A stretch of DNA of 64,000 nt from a bacterium (GTDB lineage: Bacteria; Planctomycetota; Planctomycetia; Planctomycetales; Planctomycetaceae): contig WGME01000013.1 of assembly GCA_016125225.1 (NCBI GenBank), positions 372,001-436,000 of the forward strand, read 5' to 3'. The notes under the pieces were generated by a model. It was not told the origin of the DNA. It did not search any database and saw only the letters and a list, made by a program, of their open reading frames with translations. The position numbers and the translations under genes were made by a program. Shown in pieces: positions 18,373-26,304 of the stretch; positions within the stretch are counted from its first letter, which is position 1, and each line of letters opens with the position of its first letter.

Positions 18373-20960
18373 GCCGTCTCCTTTCGCCCGCCTGATGTGC
18401 CCAGAATCAGCATCTCGCCGCAGAGACCGAAGAGGCTGGCGAGAATCGACCATCGCCAGAGTCGTTCGCCCCGTCGCGAACCACCTTCGAGTCGGATCGG
18501 TTCGCCTTGTTCCAGTACGCCCACGGATGAACTAGCGGTCGCCGTCCGCATGTCGTAAGGCGCGGCTCCCATCAGTTCCGATTCCGAGGTGGGAGCCTGG
18601 ACCGACCAGCGGGCTATCGTGGTGGTACTGTCTCGATCGGTTGTCGCCGCTTCTGTGGATTGAGTCTGAATGGCGTAGACACCATTCGTACGGGTCTGAC
18701 GGATCACCAGTCCCGACAGGTTGGCACCGAGCGCTTCAATGGCCAGCGGTTCGATGCGGCCATCCGGTTGCCGAAGTTCATAGCGGACATGACCCGCGGC
18801 CGCCTGCGGCCAGATGAACCGCTCGCCGGTTTGCAGATTGCGCTTGGCCAAAGTGCCAGACATCAGGCGGAACAAGGCCCGATGGAACACATACATCGCA
18901 CTGGAGCTGCGGAGCAGATTCCAGTCGGAGGTTACGCCGCTGGAGAAAAAGAGAACCGTGCCGGCTCCGATCTGCCGTTCCACCACCCAGGGCAGGGGCG
19001 GGTTAGTGTAACGGGCCAGCACTCGCGGACGTTCACGCTCGGCCTGTTGCTCCGGGGTGAGAGATTCGTTCGCTGCGGTGGGTGAACTCCGCCAGCGCCA
19101 CCAGGTGGGTTCAGGAGTAACCGGTCCTGATGTTTGCCCATCTTTGGCTCGAGCCGCACGTAGATCGCTGGCCCGCATTGCCACCCCGTTGTCCATCAGG
19201 CTTGGTTCCGCCAATACCGGAATGGCCTTGAAGAACGGGGTGGTTTCGAAGAGTCCCGCTAAGGTTTCCGGGTCTTCCCCCTCGATCAGAAAGTCACGAT
19301 GCTGCAGACTGGCGAAGTCGACGAAGAACGGATGCAACTTGGTGGCGGCAGTTGGCAAACTTCCGACCGGTTCCGGACCGAGCGGCAATGGCAAGATCCC
19401 CTGGCCATCACGCCAACCCCAGGCCAGCCACGCCTGCGGGTCAAAGTCGCCACCCGCCAGGATCGCCAGTGGCCCACCTTGTTGCACGTACTCGCGCAGC
19501 ACATCGGCGCAAGGTTCAGGAGACTGAACACCCGCCATGACAACCAGCCGCGCGGTCTCCAGCAGTTCCTCGGTGACATTCTCCGGCCGGACATGTTCGA
19601 TATGAATGAGCCGTCGCGGGGCTTCATCACTGGCGATCCGCGGCGCTAACAAATGCCGCAACGCATAGGTTTCACCAATGCGGCCTCGTTTTGCGTCTTC
19701 TTCGCTTCCGTACTCGTCAATAAAGACGACGGGAACGGCATCGAGGACGGGGACCACGATTGTGGTACTGTTATCTGCCAGCAGGCGGTCTTGAGACGGG
19801 TCATCGGTCGTAATCGCAATGGTCGCGGTGTTCCATTGAGGGCGGCCGGGTTCGCCTGCGACTTCAAAGCGATGCGAGAATTCCAGTTCTCGCGTCTGAT
19901 CGGCTGAGAGTTCCACAACCTGACTGGCCATCGTGACGTCATCAATGCGAAAGGTCGCTGTCACCATGACCGGAGCGGAGAGATGATGTGCCGCCAAGCG
20001 CGCACGGAACAATGTCTCGCTTTCTGCCCCGGCGAGACCATCCTCGACAACCCACTCGGCGACGGCGACATTCTGGACCGCCCCATCGCTCACATGTGCC
20101 AGTTGCAAGCCAGGAAACTGCTGTGACCAGTGTGGCCAGTCAATCTGTTGCCAGCTTGCGGACTGCCAGTCGGAGAGCAGTACGACACGTTTGGATTCGG
20201 GGTCGGTGATTTGTCTCGCGGCCTGCTCGGCATAGTCCAATCCCGCAGCCAGATTGTCGGCCGCATCGACGACGGTGATCTCATTCAACGCCCGCAATGC
20301 CTCACTGGAATTCGTGAAAGCATCGGTCGAGAAGGGAATATCCAGTCCGGGGACGGGGATGAGTGTGATGCGACTCTCGGCGGGGAGTTCACTCAGGAAT
20401 TGCCGGACGAGTTCTTTGGCCTGATCGAGCCGAGAACCGGCCGCCGATTCGGCCCCCATGCTGCGGCTGTTATCGATCACCAGAATGGCATGCACTGGGA
20501 CACGTCCGGTTGAGCCCACCAGACCACGGCCGTCACTCGCCAGACTGCTCCAACCCCAGAGACTCACGAGGACGATGCCACTGATGCCAGCCAGCCCTGC
20601 CGCCAGCATTCGGTGTCGACGTTCGGTTAATGTGGCAAAGGCGGCCAGTGAGACGGCGGCCACGAGACACAGCAGGAAAAAGAATCCTGCGCCGAGGGCA
20701 CTCCCGGCACTGGACCCAGGCAGATAGGGACGAGCCAATGCCAGACCAAACAGCAGCACGGCGAGCACCCGCAGTAACAACAGCAACAGATCGCGGAGTT
20801 GAATCGCCTTCCGCTGCCGCTGCATGGCTTGCCGCAGAAAGTCCATCGCTCCCCAGGCAACCACGCGGAAGCGGCGACGATTCAGCAGGTGCACAATCAC
20901 CGGTCCCGCTGCGGCAAGGATGCCAGCCAGAGCAAACAGCGGTGCACCGAACGACAACAT
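18369..20960 (-). CDS. BatA / VWA domain membrane protein
   Basis: The product is 863 residues from MLSFGAPLFALAG. The N-terminal BatA domain is clear: two membrane helices, the motif VIVHLLNRRRFRVVAWGAMD, then a cluster of helices (RDLLLLLLRVLAVLLFGLAL). A VWA domain with the MIDAS motif AILVIDNSRSMGAESA follows, then a long extracytoplasmic region and a C-terminal helix (WSILASLFGLCGEMLILG). BatA-type proteins were first linked to aerotolerance in Bacteroides and are common membrane partners of MoxR ATPases. It is the first gene of the four-gene overlap chain running down to the coiled-coil protein, so the locus promoter probably lies just upstream (20961-21055). Confidence 0.9.
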   Translation of the reverse strand: MLSFGAPLFALAGILAAAGPVIVHLLNRRRFRVVAWGAMDFLRQAMQRQRKAIQLRDLLLLLLRVLAVLLFGLALARPYLPGSSAGSALGAGFFFLLCLVAAVSLAAFATLTERRHRMLAAGLAGISGIVLVSLWGWSSLASDGRGLVGSTGRVPVHAILVIDNSRSMGAESAAGSRLDQAKELVRQFLSELPAESRITLIPVPGLDIPFSTDAFTNSSEALRALNEITVVDAADNLAAGLDYAEQAARQITDPESKRVVLLSDWQSASWQQIDWPHWSQQFPGLQLAHVSDGAVQNVAVAEWVVEDGLAGAESETLFRARLAAHHLSAPVMVTATFRIDDVTMASQVVELSADQTRELEFSHRFEVAGEPGRPQWNTATIAITTDDPSQDRLLADNSTTIVVPVLDAVPVVFIDEYGSEEDAKRGRIGETYALRHLLAPRIASDEAPRRLIHIEHVRPENVTEELLETARLVVMAGVQSPEPCADVLREYVQQGGPLAILAGGDFDPQAWLAWGWRDGQGILPLPLGPEPVGSLPTAATKLHPFFVDFASLQHRDFLIEGEDPETLAGLFETTPFFKAIPVLAEPSLMDNGVAMRASDLRAARAKDGQTSGPVTPEPTWWRWRSSPTAANESLTPEQQAERERPRVLARYTNPPLPWVVERQIGAGTVLFFSSGVTSDWNLLRSSSAMYVFHRALFRLMSGTLAKRNLQTGERFIWPQAAAGHVRYELRQPDGRIEPLAIEALGANLSGLVIRQTRTNGVYAIQTQSTEAATTDRDSTTTIARWSVQAPTSESELMGAAPYDMRTATASSSVGVLEQGEPIRLEGGSRRGERLWRWSILASLFGLCGEMLILGTSGGRKETA

Positions 20961-21055
20961 CACACATCCACGAACCGAATGGTTCAACAGAAAATTATCT
21001 TAGAAACCACATCATCAAAGGCAGAGTTGCCGTTTATGACATCATCGAGCGACCG

Positions 21056-22186
21056 TCATTCTCCCAGTTGCTGCAGGCCTTCAATTTTGCCTTCCTGCAG
21101 AATGGGCAAGTATCGATTAGGAATCGCCAGCAGGAAACAACTGACGGCGGTACCATAGAGCATCCCCGGGCGGCCATGCACCCAGCGGGTGTCGCGCCAT
21201 GAACCATCTTCGCCTGGGTTTTCCGGTCGACGCAGTTGGGCCTGCACCAGGGCATCTCTGAGTGGAGGGTAGTTCGTTTTCCACGGCTCTCCGCCGACCT
21301 GGTAGATGGCCTGACCGACATAGTACAGCGTGTAAGCATCAAACGGGACTTCTCCGTTCCCTTTCGGCGTGCGGAGTCGTTCGATTTCGAGTTGAATCAC
21401 GTCGAGATTTTTGCCAATTCGCCAGTCATCGTACTGACCGAATTCCTGCAGACAGACGACGCCACAGGCCGCCATGGCCAACGTGGAGCGATTACCATCG
21501 TAGGTGAACTGCCCCGGACCGAGCCGTGCCTGTTCATCGAGGCCACGACTACCGTTTTCCGCCTTGTAATAGTCACGCACACTTTGAATGGCGAGACGGA
21601 TGACGTCTTCCCGAACTTCAAACCCACTATCGACAGCACTGCGTAGGGCCTTGGCCTGCATCACCGCCAGACTCAAATCATGGCCGTGACGCTGGCGACG
21701 AGCGCGATAGTCCCAGCCCCCATCTTCGCATTGCGTCTGGGCGATCAGCTTCAACGCTTTGTCCAAAGCGCGACCCAACCGTTGATCATCGGTCATGCCA
21801 TAGGCCTGGCCGAGCACAAAGGCCGCCAACCCGTGGTTGTACATATCGCGCTGCGCGTCCGCGGAGTTGATCAACCCCGAGGGCTTGACCCGTTCGAGCA
21901 CAAAATCCAGCGACCGATTGACGTGTTCTCCATAGGGGCCGCGACCTGGCATATGTCCGGCGGCGAGAAATGCCATCGCCCCCAAGCTCACAAGTCCGAG
22001 ATCGTCCGATTCCCAGTTCCCTTGCGCGGTCTGATTGCGGGCCAGCCAGGCCAGACCTCGTTCCAGCGCCTGTTCGCTTTGCGGCGTGACTTCCCATTCT
22101 CCCTGAGCATGGAGCGCTGGTGAAGTCCCCCACAGCAACGAACAGACGGCGAATAGAATCAGGCAGCAGCGGGTACGAAACTTCAT
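21056..22186 (-). CDS. Secreted prenyltransferase/squalene-oxidase repeat protein
   Basis: The product is 376 residues from MKFRTRCC, followed by a clear signal peptide ending near ALHAQG. It contains several alpha/alpha-toroid repeats of the prenyltransferase/squalene-cyclase type (e.g. QGNWESDDLGLVSLGAMAFL and CEDGGWDYRARRQRHGHDLS). I do not see the DxDD acid motif of true squalene-hopene cyclases, so it is unlikely to cyclise terpenes. Such secreted repeat proteins are common in Planctomycetes and mostly unexplained. It lies 95 bp upstream of the BatA gene on the same strand and may be co-transcribed with the MoxR block. Confidence 0.85.
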   Translation of the reverse strand: MKFRTRCCLILFAVCSLLWGTSPALHAQGEWEVTPQSEQALERGLAWLARNQTAQGNWESDDLGLVSLGAMAFLAAGHMPGRGPYGEHVNRSLDFVLERVKPSGLINSADAQRDMYNHGLAAFVLGQAYGMTDDQRLGRALDKALKLIAQTQCEDGGWDYRARRQRHGHDLSLAVMQAKALRSAVDSGFEVREDVIRLAIQSVRDYYKAENGSRGLDEQARLGPGQFTYDGNRSTLAMAACGVVCLQEFGQYDDWRIGKNLDVIQLEIERLRTPKGNGEVPFDAYTLYYVGQAIYQVGGEPWKTNYPPLRDALVQAQLRRPENPGEDGSWRDTRWVHGRPGMLYGTAVSCFLLAIPNRYLPILQEGKIEGLQQLGE

Positions 22187-22265
22187 CCCGACGACCAGAT
22201 GCGAAGAGGTAGACCTGTCGCTGGTATTTGAAGATCGCTGGCCGATGGTTACGCCTTTGCGCCAG

Positions 22266-22727
22266 TTATTCCGCGAGAATTTCGAAGATGGCCTCGATCT
22301 CCACGGCCACACCCGTCGGCAACTGAGCAAAGCCCACCGCACTACGGGCGTGATAGCCATCACCGGTTTTCCCGTACAATTGATGCAACAGGTCCGAGGC
22401 GCCATTGATCACCAGATGTTGATCGGTGAAATCCAACGTCGAGTTCACGCAGCCCAGCAGCTTGATGACTTTGAGACCGTTGATGGTCCCCTGTGTGTTC
22501 CAAACGGAATTGAGAATCTTCACCATCACTTCCCGAGCCGCCTGATATCCCTCATCCACAGTCACTCCGGCACCGAGTTTGCCCTTCAGCGTGCTGACAT
22601 GCCCCGAGGTAATGAGCAGCGAACCGGTTTTCGCGCACAGGTTCAAATAACCCGGCTCTTGCTTGGTGAAGACAATGCCCAACTGCTCGGCGGTTTCCTG
22701 CGGCGACATGGCTCGACTTTCCGTCAT
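22266..22727 (-). CDS. RidA family (YjgF/YER057c/UK114) protein
   Basis: This 153-residue protein is of the RidA superfamily, which deaminates reactive enamines/imines formed by PLP enzymes. The C-terminal signature is ARSAVGFAQLPTGVAVEIEA, close to the family's RxxVxVxxLPxxxxVEIE pattern. The internal AREVMVKILNSVWNTQGTIN segment also fits. A start at 22709 (MSPQETAEQL) has better Shine-Dalgarno spacing (GGAAAG, 7 nt) and would remove six residues. The family is usually ~130 residues; the extra N-terminal part is typical of the longer YjgF/Rv-type subgroup. It is 79 bp upstream of the secreted repeat protein; no link is evident. Confidence 0.9.
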   Translation of the reverse strand: MTESRAMSPQETAEQLGIVFTKQEPGYLNLCAKTGSLLITSGHVSTLKGKLGAGVTVDEGYQAAREVMVKILNSVWNTQGTINGLKVIKLLGCVNSTLDFTDQHLVINGASDLLHQLYGKTGDGYHARSAVGFAQLPTGVAVEIEAIFEILAE

Positions 22728-22998
22728 ATCCTGTGAACATCAATGCACTTCGGGAGCGCGAACACAGCACGATTGTGCCGCGGGAACCCGTCGTGGTCTA
22801 CCAACAGACCGGCAGAATCTTCGAGACCTGCGGTCGGTCGGAATTCTGATCTTTCCTCAACGGAAGTTTTCTCCTAAAACTCGCTGGATACGTGGCAAAA
22901 TCGGCCGATGGTGTGCGCCGCGTTGACCTATCTCCAAGATTTTCTCCTCTGATCCTGAAAAATCCTCATACTGACCGCTGAGGCAGCGGAGGCAGTCG

Positions 22999-23970
22999 AT
23001 GTCAGCACTGTTATGCGACAGTCGGATTCGATTGGCCCGCCGAACTCATTCCCGCGATGCGAATGCCTTTGTGACCATGACGCCAGACGCCACGCCATCG
23101 ATTCACATCCCCGTGTTAATGCGGGAAGTGCTGCGCGGACTGGAACTTTCCGCGGGGCTGACCGTGGTGGATGGCACATTCGGCGGTGGTGGACATGCCC
23201 GCAAAATTCTGGAAGCCATCGGTCCGACCGGGCGGTTGATCGGACTCGACCGCGACCTCGATGCCATCCAGCGGGCTCACGCGTCGCCTCTGCCCGAGAA
23301 TCTGACGGTAAAACAGGCGAGCTACTCAGAACTGCCCGCCATTCTGACGGCATTGCAAATCGAATCGGTCGATCGCATCCTGGTCGATCTCGGATTTTCT
23401 TCCGATCAACTGGGAACGTTGTCGCGGGGATTTGGTTTTCTCTCCGAAAGTCTGCTCGATCTCCGGTTCGACTACACGCAAGGTGTACCAGCCTGGCAAC
23501 TGTTGCAGTCGGCACCTGAACCGGAATTGCGGTCGATCTTCGATGAATTCGGCGAAGAACCCGCCGCGCGAAAATTGGCCGCCGCGATTGTGGCTCAACG
23601 CAGTCAAATGCAGATGATCTCGGCGAAGCGCTTTGCAGAATTCGTGGCGGCCACGATTGGGACTTCGGGCAGCCGCGAACGTCATCCCGCAACACGTGCC
23701 TTTCAGGCTTTGCGAATCGCCGTGAATCGCGAACTCGAACATTTGAAAACAGCGCTCGAACAGAGTTTTCCTCAGGCGTTGAAAGCCGGGGGAATTCTCG
23801 CCGTCATTACCTTCCACTCCCTGGAAGACCGGCTCGTCAAAGATGCGTTCAAAGAGTCGGACGTGTGGGAGAATCTGACGCCGAAGCCGATCGGACCAAC
23901 TCCGGCCGAAGAACGCTTCAATCCGCGTTCGCGATCGGCCAAGCTACGGCTGGCACGTCGCAAACCCTGA
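22999..23970 (+). CDS. rsmH: 16S rRNA (cytosine(1402)-N(4))-methyltransferase RsmH
   Basis: The enzyme uses S-adenosylmethionine to methylate C1402 of 16S rRNA. Motifs seen are HIPVLMREVL at the usual N-terminal position, the SAM-binding VVDGTFGGGGHARKIL and GLDRDLDAI, VDRILVDLGFSSDQL, VITFHSLEDRLVKD, and the terminal RSRSAKLRLARRKP. A strong Shine-Dalgarno (GGAGG, 6-nt spacing) precedes the ATG at 22999, giving 323 residues. A second start at 23077 (MTPDATPSIH) gives the more usual ~297 residues but lacks a visible ribosome site. It opens a plus-strand division/cell-wall cluster. The mraZ gene that often precedes it is absent here. Confidence 0.95.
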   Translation: MSALLCDSRIRLARRTHSRDANAFVTMTPDATPSIHIPVLMREVLRGLELSAGLTVVDGTFGGGGHARKILEAIGPTGRLIGLDRDLDAIQRAHASPLPENLTVKQASYSELPAILTALQIESVDRILVDLGFSSDQLGTLSRGFGFLSESLLDLRFDYTQGVPAWQLLQSAPEPELRSIFDEFGEEPAARKLAAAIVAQRSQMQMISAKRFAEFVAATIGTSGSRERHPATRAFQALRIAVNRELEHLKTALEQSFPQALKAGGILAVITFHSLEDRLVKDAFKESDVWENLTPKPIGPTPAEERFNPRSRSAKLRLARRKP

Positions 23971-24012
23971 ACTTCAAGACATGTATCGAGGTCAGTCAGA
24001 AGGACCTGAACC

Positions 24013-25872
24013 ATGACCCGCGAAACCAAATTTGGACTGCTGTTCGTGTTCGTCTTAACCGGCGTCTTCGGGATGCTGGTCTACAAGCGACTGCATCAAC
24101 CAGCCGATCTGGTGGCCGGTACCGAAAAGGAAACGGAAACGGCGGACAACGACGGTGGCCCCGGCGATGCTGGGGATGGCACATCATCCCCGACGGCGGT
24201 TGCCTCCACCGATGCTGATCCCACCTTCGGAGACGATCCGTTTGCCTCGCCGCCGAGTAAGCCGGTTTCGCCCACCAAACCCGATGTGCGGAAACCGTCC
24301 GGGGCACCGACTCCAACAGTGGCCGATTTTGGGGCGGATCTGACACCAGCCGCTTTGCCCACAATCCAGACCACGCCAAAGTTGCCCACAGAGATTCCTG
24401 ATGATGACTTCTTCAGTGCGCCGGCACCCAATACCACGACCGCACGTTCGACTCCCGTGACTCCACCGACCGACGAAGTCGATCCATTCGGAACGGCAAC
24501 GGCGGCCACGTCCCCATCACAACCAGATGTCCCGGATTTCGCCAATCCCTCGGAAGTCGCCGGGACCAATAGCCCTGCATCAACACCCACGGACTCGTCG
24601 TTCGATCCCTTTGCCGATCCCGCGCCGACAACCGCAAACCCGACCAGTCCTTCGGAAATGGCAGCCAAGGCTTCCGAAGCGGACCCGTTTGCTGACGGTC
24701 CGGCGATCGATAATGGGCCGACAGAAACCACAACGACGATGGCTGCCACTCCGGTCGCGTCCTCGCCTGCCGCGGACTTTCCGGGTGATGACGATCCGTT
24801 TATGGCACCCACCACGGCCCAACCGACGCCGACAGACGTGGCTCAATCTGATCCACCGGCATTTGATGAGTTCGATACCCCGGCCAAGCCAGCGGTAAAA
24901 GAATCGGCTCCGGCACCGGAATTGGAATTTGATGAAACGCCGATCGCAGTCACGCCCGCGAAACCGGTGATCGCCACACCGGCGGCGATGCCAGCGACTC
25001 CGGTGGATGATCCTTTTGCAGTGGATGAGACACCGGTGACCGCTCGTACTGCCACGCCTGTGCCCACGGATCTGGGCGAAACAGAAATCACCAGTCAGCC
25101 GACTCGTCCTGCTTTGCCGACTGAGCTTGATGAGTTTCCTGTTGCCTCGCCTCCGCCTGCCAAACCCGTGGCGGAGATGCCCGATCTCGATCCTCCGAAA
25201 GTGGCCAGCGCGATTCCGGAGATGACATTGCCAGCCAACGATCCGCTCGGCAATCCTCCGAAGCTCATTGATGAACCCGATCCGTTTGGTTTCCCGGAGA
25301 ACGAAACTCCACTACCGACGACGAAACCCGTCGCGATTCCGAAACCCGTGGCGACACCAATGCCGGCGACTCCCCGGCTGGCGGTCAATACCGGTACCTA
25401 TGAGGTGCAACATACGGATAGCTTCTGGACCATCTCGAAGCAGGTGTATGGAACAGGCCGGTATTTTCAGGCTCTCGCAAAACACAACGCGACCGTGGCC
25501 AACGATCCGCAGAAGCTGAAGCCCGGCAGCATCATTGAAACACCCCCCGCCGAAGTTCTTGAAACGCGATATCGGGCAGAGATTCCGTTGGCCAATGCTG
25601 CGGACACAGCAAGCACTGCAGTCGGAGAGGAAGATGATGCCGGGTTCTTCGTCGATGACACAGGCCGGGCGATGTACCGTGTTGGTTCGAACGATACGCT
25701 CAGCAGCATCTCCAAGGCCCATTTAGGCCGCGCGTCCCGCTGGATTCAGATCTTTGAAATGAACCGTACAATCCTCAAGGATGGCAATACCCTGAAAGTG
25801 GGCGCGGTGTTGCAACTTCCGGCCGATGCCAGCCAGGTTCAGATGGTCGACTTCCAGCAACCGGGCCGATGA
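24013..25872 (+). CDS. Membrane-anchored LysM protein with Asp-Pro-Phe repeat linker
   Basis: The product has 619 residues, with AAGGA 8 nt before the ATG. Residues ~6-25 form one membrane helix (GLLFVFVLTGVFGMLVYKRL). A ~420-residue Pro/Thr/Asp/Ala-rich disordered region follows. It carries repeated DPF/DPL motifs with flanking acids (DDPFASPP, VDPFGTAT, FDPFADPA, ADPFADGP, DDPFMAPT, DDPFAVDE, NDPLGNPP, PDPFGFPE). The C-terminus holds two LysM-like domains (YEVQHTDSFWTISKQVYGTG near residue 458; MYRVGSNDTLSSISKAHLGR near residue 555), which should bind peptidoglycan or another glycan. It lies between rsmH and the FtsL-like/PBP genes, so a cell-wall or division role is likely but unproven. 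Confidence 0.85.
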   Translation: MTRETKFGLLFVFVLTGVFGMLVYKRLHQPADLVAGTEKETETADNDGGPGDAGDGTSSPTAVASTDADPTFGDDPFASPPSKPVSPTKPDVRKPSGAPTPTVADFGADLTPAALPTIQTTPKLPTEIPDDDFFSAPAPNTTTARSTPVTPPTDEVDPFGTATAATSPSQPDVPDFANPSEVAGTNSPASTPTDSSFDPFADPAPTTANPTSPSEMAAKASEADPFADGPAIDNGPTETTTTMAATPVASSPAADFPGDDDPFMAPTTAQPTPTDVAQSDPPAFDEFDTPAKPAVKESAPAPELEFDETPIAVTPAKPVIATPAAMPATPVDDPFAVDETPVTARTATPVPTDLGETEITSQPTRPALPTELDEFPVASPPPAKPVAEMPDLDPPKVASAIPEMTLPANDPLGNPPKLIDEPDPFGFPENETPLPTTKPVAIPKPVATPMPATPRLAVNTGTYEVQHTDSFWTISKQVYGTGRYFQALAKHNATVANDPQKLKPGSIIETPPAEVLETRYRAEIPLANAADTASTAVGEEDDAGFFVDDTGRAMYRVGSNDTLSSISKAHLGRASRWIQIFEMNRTILKDGNTLKVGAVLQLPADASQVQMVDFQQPGR

Positions 25873-25948
25873 CCACCGGAGCCAACCGTTGTGACCACGG
25901 CACGCCCCCGTTCCGGACGGTGGCCGTTGTGGTCACCGTACTTCGGAT

Positions 25949-26266
25949 GTGTCGATGTTCTTCCGTTTCGCAGCTGCGATGGCGCTCGTCGTGCTGATCT
26001 CGCTCTGCGGGACAGCACTGGATAAAGAGGCGTTCGCGCTCCGACGACGCGTCAGTCAGCAGCAATATCGCCTGGAAATGCTGACCGAACGGCATGCCAG
26101 GATGCGGGCTCAGGCACAGCGTCTGGGCACACCTGTGCGGTGGTTAAACGATCTCGATCGGCATCGCGGACCCATGGGCCGTATCGCACAACCCCCTGCT
26201 TCGCGCACCGCACGAACCCCGTTGCTGAACTGGACCGCTCCCGCCACGGAACCTGTCACGCGTTGA
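25949..26266 (+). CDS. Small bitopic coiled-coil protein, FtsL-like
   Basis: The product is 103-105 residues, starting at GTG 25949 or ATG 25955. One N-terminal hydrophobic helix (FAAAMALVVLISLCGTALDK) is followed by a charged coiled-coil-like stretch (RRRVSQQQYRLEMLTERHAR) and a Pro-rich tail. Size, topology and position directly before a class B PBP match FtsL, which is usually encoded between rsmH and ftsI. Sequence identity among FtsL proteins is too low to confirm by eye. If correct, it would help localise or activate septal peptidoglycan synthesis. An unrelated small membrane protein remains possible. Confidence 0.6.
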   Translation: MSMFFRFAAAMALVVLISLCGTALDKEAFALRRRVSQQQYRLEMLTERHARMRAQAQRLGTPVRWLNDLDRHRGPMGRIAQPPASRTARTPLLNWTAPATEPVTR

Positions 26267-26304
26267 GGCCACGTAATCCCCAGGTTTGAGGTGATGTTCC
26301 CGCG

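Noticed and set aside
22928-23695. 255-codon open frame on the minus strand across rsmH
   Set aside because: It is antisense to clear RsmH motifs, has a highly basic Arg/Ser-rich composition, and has no ribosome site.
24096-24815. 239-codon Gly/Ala/Val-rich frame on the minus strand
   Set aside because: It is antisense to the low-complexity linker of the LysM protein; the composition simply mirrors Pro/Thr/Ala codons.
24200-25300. Repeated DPF-coding units considered as a CRISPR-like or satellite array
   Set aside because: The units are irregularly spaced, differ at the DNA level and sit in frame in one protein; there is no direct-repeat/spacer pattern.
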